Of a stretch of 64,000 bases of DNA, positions 16,808-25,154 are shown one piece after another. The stretch is from Sphingobium scionense (GTDB taxonomy: Bacteria > Pseudomonadota > Alphaproteobacteria > Sphingomonadales > Sphingomonadaceae), in NCBI RefSeq assembly GCF_014197035.1, contig NZ_JACIEU010000004.1, positions 1-64,000 on the forward strand, in the 5' to 3' direction. Each line of letters begins with the position of its first letter. The stretch's first letter is position 1. The notes under the pieces were generated by a model. The model made no database searches. It saw only the letters and a list, made by a program, of their open reading frames with translations, and had not been told where the DNA came from. Position numbers and translations under genes: made by a program.

Positions 16808-17175
16808 CAGGCCGCTTTCGCCTCGGTCGGCACGGGAATAACCGCCTCGCGCAGCAGGAAGATGCGTCCCGCCTCCACCTTGAGCGGGATGGTGGGCACG
16901 CAGCCTTCGTCGTTGCCCAGCGCCTTGCCGGTCTTGAGCGAGATGTTCCAGTTGTGCAGCGGGCAGGCGACGACCGAGCCATGAACGATGCCTTGGCTCA
17001 GCGGCCCCTGCTTGTGCGGACATTTGTTGACCAGCGCGTAGAACTGATTGTCCTGCGTATGGAAGATGGCAATCTCCTCGCCGCCGCGCACCGGCAGGGT
17101 GCGGGCATTGCCGGGCGAGATCTGATCGACGGGACCGATGTCCAGCCAGGTGCCGACTTGGGTATTCAGGCTCAT
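16807..17175 (-). CDS. nirD: Nitrite reductase small subunit (Rieske-type)
   Basis: A 122-residue NirD with the Rieske-like fold. The pattern CPHKQGPL then CPLHNW gives two Cys and two His, so unlike enteric NirD this one keeps the full C-x-H and C-x2-H ligand set and can carry a [2Fe-2S] cluster. It pairs with NirB in NAD(P)H-dependent nitrite reduction to ammonium. Start ATG 17175 overlaps the nirB stop by four bases (ATGA) and the stop overlaps nasA the same way, so nirB-nirD-nasA are probably translationally coupled. Confidence 0.92.
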   Translation of the reverse strand: MSLNTQVGTWLDIGPVDQISPGNARTLPVRGGEEIAIFHTQDNQFYALVNKCPHKQGPLSQGIVHGSVVACPLHNWNISLKTGKALGNDEGCVPTIPLKVEAGRIFLLREAVIPVPTEAKAA

Positions 17176-19685
17176 GCGATGATCTCCATGGGGCGGACTT
17201 CGGCCAGATGCTGGTGCAGTTCGGCGTCCTCGCCAGCGGCGCGACGCGCCCAGGGATCGTCCTGCATGAACTGCTGGGAGAAGAGGAAACGGGCGCGCAG
17301 TGCTTCGCGACCGGCATCGTCCGCGACGATGCGGCCCTTCACATAGTCGACGCCAACGCGCTCGATCCATGGCGCGGTGCGCTCCAGATAGCGGGCTTCC
17401 TCACGATAGAGCTGGATGAAGGCGGCGCAATAATCCATCGCCTCCTGCTCGGTCGCGACCTTGCAGAGCAGATCGGTGGCGCGGACATGGATGCCGCCAT
17501 TGCCGCCGACATGCAGTTCGTAACCGCTGTCGACACAGACCACGCCGAAATCCTTGATCGTCGCCTCCGCGCAGTTGCGGGGGCAGCCGGACGCCGCGAT
17601 CTTGAACTTGTGGGGCATCCACGACCCCCAGGTCATATGCTCGATCTTGACGCCAAGGCCGGTCGAATCCTGGGTGCCGAAGCGACACCATTCGGAACCG
17701 ACACAGGTCTTCACCGTGCGCAGCGACTTGCCATAGGCATGACCCGACACCATGCCGGCAGCATTGAGATCGGCCCAGACGGCGGGCAGGTCTTCCTTCT
17801 TGATGCCGAAAATGTCGAGCCGCTGGCCGCCCGTCACCTTGACCATCGGGGCATCATATTTCTCAACCACGTCGGCGATCGCGCGCAGTTCCCTCGGGTT
17901 GGTAAGGCCGCCCCACATGCGCGGCACGACCGAATAGGTGCCGTCCTTCTGGATGTTGGCGTGCATCCGTTCGTTGACGAAGCGGCTGCGCTGGTCGTCC
18001 TGATACTCACCCGGCAGCGCGCAGAGCAGATAATAATTGAGCGCAGGGCGGCAGGAGGAACAGCCCTCCGGCGTCGACCAGTTCAATTTCTGCATGACTT
18101 CGGGGATCGAGCGCATGTCCTGCGCCACGATTTCGCGACGGACATCGTCATGGGTGAAGCTGGTGCATTTGCACATCGTCTTCGGCCCCGACTGGACATC
18201 CTCGCCCAGCGTCAGCGCCAGCAGGGTTTCGACCAGGCCGGTGCAACTGCCGCAGCTGGCCGACGCCTTGCAGGTGGCGCGGACCGCATCCAGGCTGTGC
18301 GCACCCTTGGCGATGCAGGACACGACCTGGCCCTTGCTGACGCCGTTGCAGCCGCAAATCTCGGCTTCGTCCGAGAGCGCCGCAACGGCCGCCTTAGGGT
18401 CCAGCGCGCCCCCTCCCGAGGCGAAGGCCTGACCGAAGATCAGCATGTCGCGCATGTCGGCGACATTTTCCTCACGCTTCAGCAGGTCGAAATACCAGCC
18501 GCCATCGACGGTATCGCCATAGAGCACCGCGCCGATCAGCTTGTCGTCCTTGACGATGACCCGCTTGTAGACCCCGCGAGAGGCGTCGCGCAGGACGATA
18601 TCCTCGCAGCCCTCACCGCCGGAAAAGTCACCGGCGGAGAAGACGTCCAGGCCCGCGACCTTGAGCTTGGTCGAGGTGACCGATCCCTTATAGCCGCTAT
18701 GCTGGTCGGTCAGGCCATCGGCGAGGCTGCGACACATGTCCCATAGCGGCGCGACCAGACCATAGACATTGCCGTCATGTTCGACGCATTCGCCGACCGC
18801 GAGGACATTGGGGTCGCTGGTGACCATATGGTCGTCGACCTGGATGCCGCGATTGACGGCCAGGCCAGCCTCGCGGGCCAGCGCCGTCGCGGGGCGGATG
18901 CCCACCGCCATCACCACCAGGCTGGCCGGGATATCGCGACCGTCCTTCAGCCGCACGCCCTCGACCTTGCCGTCACCATAAATGGCTTCGGTATTGGCGC
19001 CGGTCAGGATGGTCTGGCCGCGTCCTTCGAGCGCGGTCTTGAGCAGCCAGCCAGCCGCCTCGTCCAGCTGGCGCTCCATCAGCGTGTCCATCAGGTGAAT
19101 GACGGTCACCTTCATGCCGCGCAGGGTCAGGCCATGGGCGGCTTCGAGGCCGAGCAGGCCACCGCCGATCACCACCGCGCTGCCGCCATCCGCGGCGGCG
19201 GCGAGCATGGTGTCGACATCCTTCATGTCACGGAAGCTGATGACGCCGGGCAGATCCTTGCCGGGCACCGGAATGATGAACGGATCGGAACCGGTCGCGA
19301 TCAGCAGCTTGTCATAGCCGATGGTGCGGCCCGACTGGCTGGAGACGGTCTTAGCGGCCCGATCGATGGCCCTCACCGGGTCGCCGGCGATCAGCTCGAT
19401 GCCATTGTCGGCATACCAGGCGGCGTCGTTGATCACGATCTGCTCGAACGTCTTCTCACCCGCCAGCACCGGCGACAGCATGATGCGGTTATAGTTCACA
19501 TAGGGTTCGGCGCCGAAGATGGTGACGCGATAGCGCCCCGCATCCCGGGCCAGCAATTCCTCGACCGCGCGGCAGCCGGCCATGCCGTTGCCGATAACGA
19601 CCAGATGCTCCCGTGCTTCCGCCAAGGGCGGCAGGACATTGTCCTCATCCTGCGTGACCGGGTCGATCCCGTCCTGAAAGTCCAT
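17172..19685 (-). CDS. nirB: Assimilatory nitrite reductase large subunit
   Basis: An 837-residue NirB that reduces nitrite to ammonium using NAD(P)H, FAD, Fe-S and siroheme. Residues about 28-330 are the pyridine-nucleotide-disulfide oxidoreductase part (HLVVIGNGMAGCRAVEELL and VVIGGGLLGLEAAHGL). Residues about 430-540 hold two BFD-type Cys clusters (CGCNGVSKGQVV, CKASASCGSC, CKCTSF, GCSSCRP). The C-terminal sulfite/nitrite reductase half has the siroheme-[4Fe-4S] ligands CVGSEWC and GCPRNC. ATG 19685 is used because the longer frame would start inside the terminator hairpin. Expression is expected to depend on NasT antitermination at the leader. Confidence 0.93.
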   Translation of the reverse strand: MDFQDGIDPVTQDEDNVLPPLAEAREHLVVIGNGMAGCRAVEELLARDAGRYRVTIFGAEPYVNYNRIMLSPVLAGEKTFEQIVINDAAWYADNGIELIAGDPVRAIDRAAKTVSSQSGRTIGYDKLLIATGSDPFIIPVPGKDLPGVISFRDMKDVDTMLAAAADGGSAVVIGGGLLGLEAAHGLTLRGMKVTVIHLMDTLMERQLDEAAGWLLKTALEGRGQTILTGANTEAIYGDGKVEGVRLKDGRDIPASLVVMAVGIRPATALAREAGLAVNRGIQVDDHMVTSDPNVLAVGECVEHDGNVYGLVAPLWDMCRSLADGLTDQHSGYKGSVTSTKLKVAGLDVFSAGDFSGGEGCEDIVLRDASRGVYKRVIVKDDKLIGAVLYGDTVDGGWYFDLLKREENVADMRDMLIFGQAFASGGGALDPKAAVAALSDEAEICGCNGVSKGQVVSCIAKGAHSLDAVRATCKASASCGSCTGLVETLLALTLGEDVQSGPKTMCKCTSFTHDDVRREIVAQDMRSIPEVMQKLNWSTPEGCSSCRPALNYYLLCALPGEYQDDQRSRFVNERMHANIQKDGTYSVVPRMWGGLTNPRELRAIADVVEKYDAPMVKVTGGQRLDIFGIKKEDLPAVWADLNAAGMVSGHAYGKSLRTVKTCVGSEWCRFGTQDSTGLGVKIEHMTWGSWMPHKFKIAASGCPRNCAEATIKDFGVVCVDSGYELHVGGNGGIHVRATDLLCKVATEQEAMDYCAAFIQLYREEARYLERTAPWIERVGVDYVKGRIVADDAGREALRARFLFSQQFMQDDPWARRAAGEDAELHQHLAEVRPMEIIA

Positions 19686-19696
19686 CCCCGTTACTC

Positions 19697-19760
19697 CAGA
19701 AAAGAAAAAAGCCGCCATCCAGACCCTCGGGGATTGAAACCCGAGAGTCTGGATGGCGGC
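19697..19760 (-). terminator. Intrinsic terminator (attenuator) in the nirB leader
   Basis: On the minus strand a stem of about 20 bp (arms at 19741-19760 and 19711-19730, GCCGCCATCCAGAC with GTCTGGATGGCGGC at the base) is followed by TTTTTTCTTTTC and then, 11 bases on, the nirB ATG. There is no gene end for it to serve, since the porin stops 137 bases upstream, so it is a conditional terminator. GATGGC at 19764-19769 could pair with the 5' arm's GCCATC as a competing fold. Confidence 0.85.
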
Positions 19761-19783
19761 TTTGCCATCATCTAGTGCCTTGC

Positions 19784-19834
19784 CGGTCCTACCCTGAACC
19801 GTCTCAGCGATGTGAAGCGGGACATCCTTGTCCC
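19784..19834 (-). promoter_or_regulatory. ANTAR-type two-hairpin RNA motif in the nirB leader
   Basis: Two hairpins with six-base loops precede the terminator on the minus strand. P1 (19834 to 19819) is GGGAC-AAGGAT-GTCCC. P2 (19801 to 19784) is CGGTTC-AGGGTA-GGACCG with one U-G pair. Both loops have A at position 1 and G at position 4, the conserved features of RNAs bound by ANTAR-domain antiterminators. They are separated by 17 nt, and P2 ends 23 nt before the terminator stem. NasT, encoded in the same locus, is the expected ligand. Confidence 0.82.
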
Positions 19835-19896
19835 TTGCAGCGCAGCATATGGGGAATCGCCCGAACGCTCAAGCGATTCCTCTCATGGCTTTTCAA

Positions 19897-21102
19897 TCAG
19901 ATGCTCCAGTCGGCCTGGAGCCATAATTTGTCGGTATCGGTCGCCATCGCCCGCGCATCATAATGGGCATAGCGCACCGACAGGGCGGTCTTGCGCAGCT
20001 TCGCAGATGCGATGAGATTCCACTCATTACCATAATGCTGATCGAGCCGGTCGCTCTCGAACCGGTGCCAGGTCGCCGCAAACGCCACGCCCGACAGCGG
20101 CCCCACCTGCTTCCAGCCATAGCCGGTGCCGACATAGAGGTCGCGCATGCCGTTGGCGGGCGTGGTCAGGAACTTGTCGGCCCAGCCCTGGAACTTGAAA
20201 TTCGTACCGAGCGGCGTCTGGAAGCTGGTTAGCGCCGTACCATGACTGGCGCCCAGCACCTCATAGCCGACATTGAGCTTCCAGCCATGCAGGTCGAGCG
20301 TGGCGTCGGCCAGCCAGTAATCAGCGGCATAGTCATTGGGATTACGATGATAGTCCGACTGACGGGCATAGCTGAGCTGATAGGCGACCTTGGTCGACTT
20401 GGAGAGCGACTGATTGCCCGCCAGGCGCACGCCATAGGTCTGGCTCGACAGGCGATAGGCCTGCACCGCCGCCTCATCCTGATCGACCAGATAGGCAAAG
20501 CCGCTGAGCGTGCCCAGCGGCGTGGCATAGGAAAGATTGGCCAGGATATTGTCGCCGCTCACCGCTTGCTGGCGCGCGCCCTTGCCCTGAAAGCCCCAAA
20601 TGGTGCGCACGCTCCACGCGTAGGAGACGTCCAGTTTCAGCCCCTTGGCCGGAGTCAGTTCGGCACGCACCGCGTCGAAGGTCTGGCCATTGTCGCGAAA
20701 GGCGACATTGCCGACGAAGCGCTCGTCATCCAGCACGATCTTCTGCCGCCCGCCGGTCAGGGTCAGCGCCCTGGTCCGATATTGCAGCTGGGCGATATAG
20801 AGGGCGACATTCTGCGGATCGGCCACCAGCGGCTTGGTCGCTGCATTGTCGAAACCGTCAAAATAGCGGTCGATCACCGCCAACGTCCCCTGCCCCACCA
20901 ATGTAGCCGACAGCGCGCCGCTGCTGGCCACCAGGCCGGCGCGGGCGCGGACGGTGAGCGCGTCTGCCTGCTGCGCCAGGCCATCCTGGTCGACATGTTC
21001 GTAGCGCAGCCGCGCCTCGGCTACGGGTTTCAGGTCGATCTGCTGGGCACAAGCAGGCCCGGCGACGGCCAATGTGGCCGCCGATGCGAGAAGATATTTC
21101 AT
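19897..21102 (-). CDS. Alginate-export-family outer-membrane porin of the nitrate locus
   Basis: A 401-residue beta-barrel protein. Residues 1-19 are a signal peptide ending in GPACAQ. The rest has alternating polar/hydrophobic strands and a terminal hydrophobic strand DKLWLQADWSI, as expected for outer-membrane insertion. The N-terminal pattern LRYEHVDQDGLAQQADALTVRARAGL and GRQKIVLDDERFVGNVAFRDNGQTFDAV are hallmarks of the alginate_exp porin family. Placement between narK and nirB suggests it carries nitrate or nitrite across the outer membrane; that substrate is inferred from position only. It lies 80 bases after narK and is probably in the same transcript. Confidence 0.85.
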   Translation of the reverse strand: MKYLLASAATLAVAGPACAQQIDLKPVAEARLRYEHVDQDGLAQQADALTVRARAGLVASSGALSATLVGQGTLAVIDRYFDGFDNAATKPLVADPQNVALYIAQLQYRTRALTLTGGRQKIVLDDERFVGNVAFRDNGQTFDAVRAELTPAKGLKLDVSYAWSVRTIWGFQGKGARQQAVSGDNILANLSYATPLGTLSGFAYLVDQDEAAVQAYRLSSQTYGVRLAGNQSLSKSTKVAYQLSYARQSDYHRNPNDYAADYWLADATLDLHGWKLNVGYEVLGASHGTALTSFQTPLGTNFKFQGWADKFLTTPANGMRDLYVGTGYGWKQVGPLSGVAFAATWHRFESDRLDQHYGNEWNLIASAKLRKTALSVRYAHYDARAMATDTDKLWLQADWSI

Positions 21103-21182
21103 GGAAGATCGTCCCCCCTCGGACGGAAAGAGCGTGGCGCGGGGCGGCAGTCCTCAAAGAGGCCGCCGCCCTCCTCTCCAAC

Positions 21183-22427
21183 TCAGATGCGGGCGCCGCT
21201 GGTCCAGTTGGCGCGCCACTTCACCTTGACCAGCGCCACGCCCAGCAAAGCGAGCACGGCAAGACCGGCGAAGATCAGGAAGCCGGGTGCGAAGCTGCCA
21301 GTCAGTTGCTTGGCAAGGCCGAGCGAACTGGCGAGATAGAAGCCACCAATGCCGCCCGCCATGCCGACAAGGCCTGTCATCACGCCGATTTCCGCCTGGA
21401 AACGCTGCGGCACCAGTTGGAAGACCGAGCCGTTACCGGTGCCCAGCGCCAGCATGGCGAGGACGAAGAGCGCCAGCGCACTGACCAGCGTCGTCGCCTG
21501 CGACACACCCGCCAGCGCCAGCGCCGCCACGACATAAACGATCATCAGCGCCTTCACGCCGCCGATCCGATCCGCCAGCGCGCCGCCCATCGGCCGCACC
21601 AGCGACCCGGCAAAGACGCAGCCCGCCGTGCAATAGCCCGCGATGATCGGGGTCAGCCCGAACTGGTCGGTGAAATAGATGGGCAGCGACGCGGCAAGGC
21701 CGACGAAACCACCGAAGGTCACGGCATAAAAGGCCATCAGCCACCAGGCGTCCGCCGTCTTGAGCGGCTCGAAATAATCGACGAGCCGCTTGGCCGGCGG
21801 CGCATTGGGCGCATCCTTCGCCATGATCATATAGGCGACGAAGACGATGCTCAGCGGGATACAGGCCAGACCCAGCACCGCGTTCCAGCCGAATGCCTTG
21901 GCCAGCATCGGCGCGAACAGCGAGGCCAGAACCGTGCCCGAATTGCCCATGCCGGCAAGGCCCATCGCCTTGCCCTGATGCTCGGGTGGATACCAGCGGC
22001 TGGCGAGCGGCAGAGCGATTGCGAAACTGGCACCAGCAAAGCCCAGAATGACGCCCAGCACCAATGTGCCGCCGAAGCTGTTGACGCCCATCAGCCAGGC
22101 CGCGAACAGACCGACGATGACAATGATCTGGCTGATCGCGCCTGAGCGTTTCGGACCGATCCGATCGACCAGCAGACCATTGACGACACGCAGCAGCGCA
22201 CCGGCGAGCGTCGGTGTCGCCACCATCAGCCCCTTTTCTGCCGGCGTCAGCGCCAGCGTCTTGGCGATCATCGGTGCCAGCGGCCCGAGCAGCACCCAGA
22301 CCATGAAGGCCAGGTCGAAATAGAGAAAGGCGGCGACCAGGGTCGGTGCATGGCCGGCCTTCCAGAAGCTTGTCGCGGCGGCCGCCGATGCGGCGTCCTC
22401 GTCGCGATCCCAATATGCAGTAGCCAT
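21183..22427 (-). CDS. narK: Nitrate/nitrite MFS transporter NarK/NasA type
   Basis: A 414-residue major-facilitator protein with about 12 membrane helices. Typical NarK-family features are FMVWVLLGPLAPMIA in helix 1, the nitrate-signature-like glycine-rich helix GAGFA-type segment GVILGFAGASFAIALPLASRWYPPEHQGKAMGLAGMGNSG, and the second-half GGFVGLAASLPIYF. It imports nitrate at the inner membrane for the downstream reductases. ATG 22427 follows GGGGGA; the longer frame to 22487 runs through a terminator stem and is rejected. The leader carries the second predicted ANTAR site, so import and reduction are likely co-induced. Confidence 0.9.
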   Translation of the reverse strand: MATAYWDRDEDAASAAAATSFWKAGHAPTLVAAFLYFDLAFMVWVLLGPLAPMIAKTLALTPAEKGLMVATPTLAGALLRVVNGLLVDRIGPKRSGAISQIIVIVGLFAAWLMGVNSFGGTLVLGVILGFAGASFAIALPLASRWYPPEHQGKAMGLAGMGNSGTVLASLFAPMLAKAFGWNAVLGLACIPLSIVFVAYMIMAKDAPNAPPAKRLVDYFEPLKTADAWWLMAFYAVTFGGFVGLAASLPIYFTDQFGLTPIIAGYCTAGCVFAGSLVRPMGGALADRIGGVKALMIVYVVAALALAGVSQATTLVSALALFVLAMLALGTGNGSVFQLVPQRFQAEIGVMTGLVGMAGGIGGFYLASSLGLAKQLTGSFAPGFLIFAGLAVLALLGVALVKVKWRANWTSGARI

Positions 22428-22455
22428 ATGACGTCCCCCAACCAATGGAACTGGA

Positions 22456-22514
22456 AACGAAAAAAGCCGCAGGCCGGACACGCGCACAAATTGCGTGGTC
22501 CAGTCAGCGGCTTT
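22456..22514 (-). terminator. Intrinsic terminator (attenuator) in the narK leader
   Basis: On the minus strand AAGCCGC (22514-22508 region) pairs with GCGGCTT (22470-22464 region), enclosing an inner stem CTGGACCACGC with GCGTGTCCGG, followed by TTTTTTCGTTT. The stem ends about 40 bases before the narK ATG, a conditional-terminator position like that of nirB. Confidence 0.75.
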
Positions 22515-22540
22515 GCTGCGATAGGTGAATGGAACGGCGG

Positions 22541-22587
22541 TCCCGACCTTGGGAGGGCCTGTTCCTGTGGACGCGCCTCGTCGCGCG
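22541..22587 (-). promoter_or_regulatory. Predicted ANTAR-type two-hairpin motif in the narK leader
   Basis: P1 (22587 to 22572) is CGCGC-GACGAG-GCGCG. P2 (22554 to 22541) is TCCC-AAGGTC-GGGA, extended outward by GGC/GCC after a small internal loop. P2 has loop A1 and G4; P1 has G4 but G instead of A at loop position 1. The linker is 17 nt, the same as in the nirB leader, and P2 ends 26 nt before the terminator. Confidence 0.65.
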
Positions 22588-22646
22588 GTCGCTTATGTTA
22601 TCCCGCAGAACGCATCATGTTGCAAGGCACAAAATAGGCCCGGTTT

Positions 22647-23861
22647 TCAACGCTGCGGCGCAAAATCCCGCAGAAAGTCCTCGATCCGTTCGGGGTCGAA
22701 GATTCGGCCATCGAAGAAGCGGTCGGGGCCAAGGGTGAGGTCGCCACGATGGGCACCGACCGGCATCGGCGCGCTGACCGCCCCTTCCAGCTTCATACTG
22801 GCGCCCGGCATCGGCAAGCCGCTGTCCGCCAGCGCGCGACGGAAGATGTCAGGCCGGAAGACGGCGGCGGCGCGCGCCGCGGTTTCCGCATCATGGGCGA
22901 CCATGCCCCAGCGCACCAGTTGCGAGTATATCCACAGCGCTTGGCTGCGCCAAGGGAAGGCAGTGGCTTCGCGTGCGAACAGCATGAAATCGGGATTGGC
23001 GACGGGCGCCTCGCCCAAGCGGGCGCTGATCCGTCCCGACAGGGCGCCAAAGATCAGTTCGGCCGGCTGATCGACATAGCGGGGATCGGACAGGAGAACA
23101 GCCAGCGCCTCATGATGTGCCGGATCGTCGCACCAGGCGGCCGCCCGCGCCAGCGCGCGCAACAGGCGATCGACCGTTTCCGGGTTCGCCTCCAGCCAGT
23201 CCTGCCGGAAGGCCAGAACCTTCTCCACCCCGCGCTGCCAGATACGTTCGCCGATCGCGACCGTTTCCGCCAGCCCGGCCTCGATCGCCGCGCTACCCCA
23301 GGGTTCGCCGGCGATGAAGCCGTCAATTTCACCCGCCCGCATCGCCTCGACTGTCAGCGAGGGCGGCAGCACGCGCAGCACGACGTCACGATCGGGATCG
23401 ATGCCCGCACTCGCCAGCCAGTAGCGCAACATGATCGCATGGCTGGAAAAGCGGTGGACGACGCCGATCACCGGCTTGCGCCGCCACAGGCCGATCGCGG
23501 CGGCAAAATCATGCGCCGTGCCCAGCGGGTCGGTGAGCCGCCGGGCGATGTCCGGCTCCAGCGCCTTGGCAAAATCCGGCGCCATTACCAGCATATTGCC
23601 ATTGACGTTGAGCTTGTAGGGCGCGGCCAAAGCCGCGGGCTGCTGGCTGAGGCCGAGCGTGACCGCCACAGCCAGCGGCGCCAACATCTGCGCGCCCTGC
23701 ACCTGGCCATAGACCAACCGGTCGCGCAGCGTCGCCCAACTGGTGGTGCGCACCAGGTCGAGGAAGATTCCCTCTTCCTCGGCGAAGCCCCGCTCGCGCG
23801 CGACCGCCAGCACGGCCACATCGGTCAGCGGCAGAAAGGCTACCCGCAACACGTCGCTCAT
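22647..23861 (-). CDS. nasS: Nitrate sensor protein of the NasS type (NrtA/CmpA family without signal peptide)
   Basis: A 404-residue protein homologous to the nitrate-binding ABC proteins NrtA/CmpA, recognisable by YKLNVNGNMLVMAPDFAKAL, FSSHAIMLRYWLASAGIDPD and GEIDGFIAGEPWGSAAIEAGL. It has no signal peptide or lipobox and starts directly with the ligand-domain strand LRVAFLPLTDVAVLAVA, so it should be cytoplasmic. In characterised systems NasS holds NasT inactive until nitrate or nitrite binds. The start overlaps the nasT stop as ATGA, the usual nasTS arrangement, giving coupled synthesis. Confidence is high because of the ANTAR partner. Confidence 0.9.
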   Translation of the reverse strand: MSDVLRVAFLPLTDVAVLAVARERGFAEEEGIFLDLVRTTSWATLRDRLVYGQVQGAQMLAPLAVAVTLGLSQQPAALAAPYKLNVNGNMLVMAPDFAKALEPDIARRLTDPLGTAHDFAAAIGLWRRKPVIGVVHRFSSHAIMLRYWLASAGIDPDRDVVLRVLPPSLTVEAMRAGEIDGFIAGEPWGSAAIEAGLAETVAIGERIWQRGVEKVLAFRQDWLEANPETVDRLLRALARAAAWCDDPAHHEALAVLLSDPRYVDQPAELIFGALSGRISARLGEAPVANPDFMLFAREATAFPWRSQALWIYSQLVRWGMVAHDAETAARAAAVFRPDIFRRALADSGLPMPGASMKLEGAVSAPMPVGAHRGDLTLGPDRFFDGRIFDPERIEDFLRDFAPQR

Positions 23862-24439
23862 ATACCCCCTCCCAACAGGTCGCTGGCGGTAATCAGTGCC
23901 TGCGCCACCTCCACGATCTTCTTCCCCTGGTTCATCGCGCTCGACCGCAACAGGGCATAGGCGTCCTGCTCGGACAGGCTGCGCTGGTTCATCAGGATCG
24001 ATTTCGCGCGATCGACGATCTTGCGGTCGGCCAGCGCTGTGCGCGCCTCGTCCAGTTCCGACTGCATCCGGGCAAAGGCGTTGAAGCGGCGCACCGCCAG
24101 TTCCAGCACCGGCTTCACCCGCTCCTTGCGCAGACCGTCGACGACATAGGCAGACACGCCGGCATCGATCGCCGCGCCGATCATCGCATCGTCGGACTGA
24201 TCGACGAACATCGCGATCGGCCGGGCAAGCGCGCGGCTGACCGTCAGCATCTCCTCCAGCGTGTCGCGGCTGGGGCTGCCCAGATCCATCAGCACCACAT
24301 CGGGCGCCATGCGCTCCAGCCGGGCAACGAAGGCGCCACGCGGCGGGACGATATGGATATCGTCATAGCCCGCTTCGCGCAGGCCCTCCTCCAGGACCGT
24401 CGCGCGCAGCCCACTGTCGTCGATAATGACAATTCGCAT
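23858..24439 (-). CDS. nasT: ANTAR-domain antitermination regulator NasT
   Basis: A 193-residue response-regulator-like protein. The pseudo-receiver (residues 1-120) has MRIVIIDDSGLRA and DVVLMDLGSP. The coiled linker leads to the ANTAR RNA-binding domain (about 130-190): LADRKIVDRAKSILMNQRSLSEQDAYALLRSSAMNQGKKIVEVAQALITA, with the Ala and aromatic positions of the family. It should bind the two-hairpin leaders ahead of nirB and narK and prevent terminator formation when released by NasS. ATG 24439 follows AAAGGGGCAGCG and removes 22 unsupported codons of the longer frame. Confidence 0.92.
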   Translation of the reverse strand: MRIVIIDDSGLRATVLEEGLREAGYDDIHIVPPRGAFVARLERMAPDVVLMDLGSPSRDTLEEMLTVSRALARPIAMFVDQSDDAMIGAAIDAGVSAYVVDGLRKERVKPVLELAVRRFNAFARMQSELDEARTALADRKIVDRAKSILMNQRSLSEQDAYALLRSSAMNQGKKIVEVAQALITASDLLGGGI

Positions 24440-24648
24440 CGCTGCCCCTTTGCACCATGCCATAGCAGTATTGGGATGAGTTTCGTCAATGCCCAGTTGC
24501 GCCAAGCATGGAGGCGGACGCGATCAGATTACGGTTATCGCAGTCATTTTGCGAGATAGATGCTCCGATTTCAGACGGGGGGTGATGACAAGCAAAACAG
24601 CACCGCCGGCCAAAAGCCAGCGAGGCTCATTGCGAGCAACAATCTAAC

Positions 24649-25083
24649 CTATTCGCAATAGACGTTGCCGCGATCGATCTCGCGACCCAGCGCGCCGCCG
24701 ACCCCAGCGCCGAGAATCGTACTCAGCAGGCCGGAGTCGCCGTCACCCAGTGCATTGCCCAGGAGGCCGCCGACGGCGGCGCCCACGATCAGGCCGGTCG
24801 AGCCATCATTGCGGCGGCAATAATAACGCCCATTCCCACCGCGATAGACGCGGGTATTCCGGTCGATGCGATAACGATCCCGCGACAAGCCGGGGCGATA
24901 ATGCTGGTCAGGATAATATTTGCCGCTGTGGGAGGCGGAATGCGCCGGTTTGCCCAGCGAAGGCGGACGCCCCTTATCATGCGAGGGCTTGCCGTGGGAT
25001 GCACCAGGGCCAGGCCTGCCATTATGACCGGACGGCCTGTTGTCCGGACCATTACCATAAACGCAAGAGTTCTCCAATTTCAT
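24649..25083 (-). CDS. Glycine-zipper 2TM-domain protein
   Basis: A protein of about 144 residues ending in a glycine-zipper pair: GLIVGAAVGGLLGNALG and STILGAGVGGALGREIDRG. The stretch NTRVYRGGNGRYYCRRNDGSTG just before it is the common companion block in sphingomonad homologues. Related proteins are secreted or outer-membrane lipoproteins, but here the first 80 residues are a polar Pro/Gly/His/Arg-rich tract without a visible signal peptide. The start (ATG 25083) lies directly after the secA terminator and has no good ribosome site, so the true start may be elsewhere or the N-terminus altered. Confidence 0.65.
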   Translation of the reverse strand: MKLENSCVYGNGPDNRPSGHNGRPGPGASHGKPSHDKGRPPSLGKPAHSASHSGKYYPDQHYRPGLSRDRYRIDRNTRVYRGGNGRYYCRRNDGSTGLIVGAAVGGLLGNALGDGDSGLLSTILGAGVGGALGREIDRGNVYCE

Positions 25084-25097
25084 TGCAGGATCAAAAC

Positions 25098-25126
25098 AAA
25101 AAAAGGCGCTGCCATTGGCTGCGCCC
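25098..25126 (-). terminator. Intrinsic terminator of secA
   Basis: On the minus strand GGCGCAGCC pairs with GGCAGCGCC around a short loop and is followed by TTTTTTTG. It lies 30 bases after the secA stop. Confidence 0.8.
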
Positions 25127-25154
25127 TTCCCTGTTTCTCGCCTTGGCTTGAACC

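Noticed and set aside
19686-19718. Upstream start codon for nirB giving 848 residues
   Set aside because: It would start within the terminator stem and U tract; residues MAAFFFSGVTG show no homology.
22428-22487. Upstream start for narK
   Set aside because: Also crosses a terminator; GGGGGA directly precedes ATG 22427.
24440-24520. Sigma-54 promoter upstream of nasT
   Set aside because: A TTGGC-like element exists but GG and GC are not spaced as required for -24/-12.
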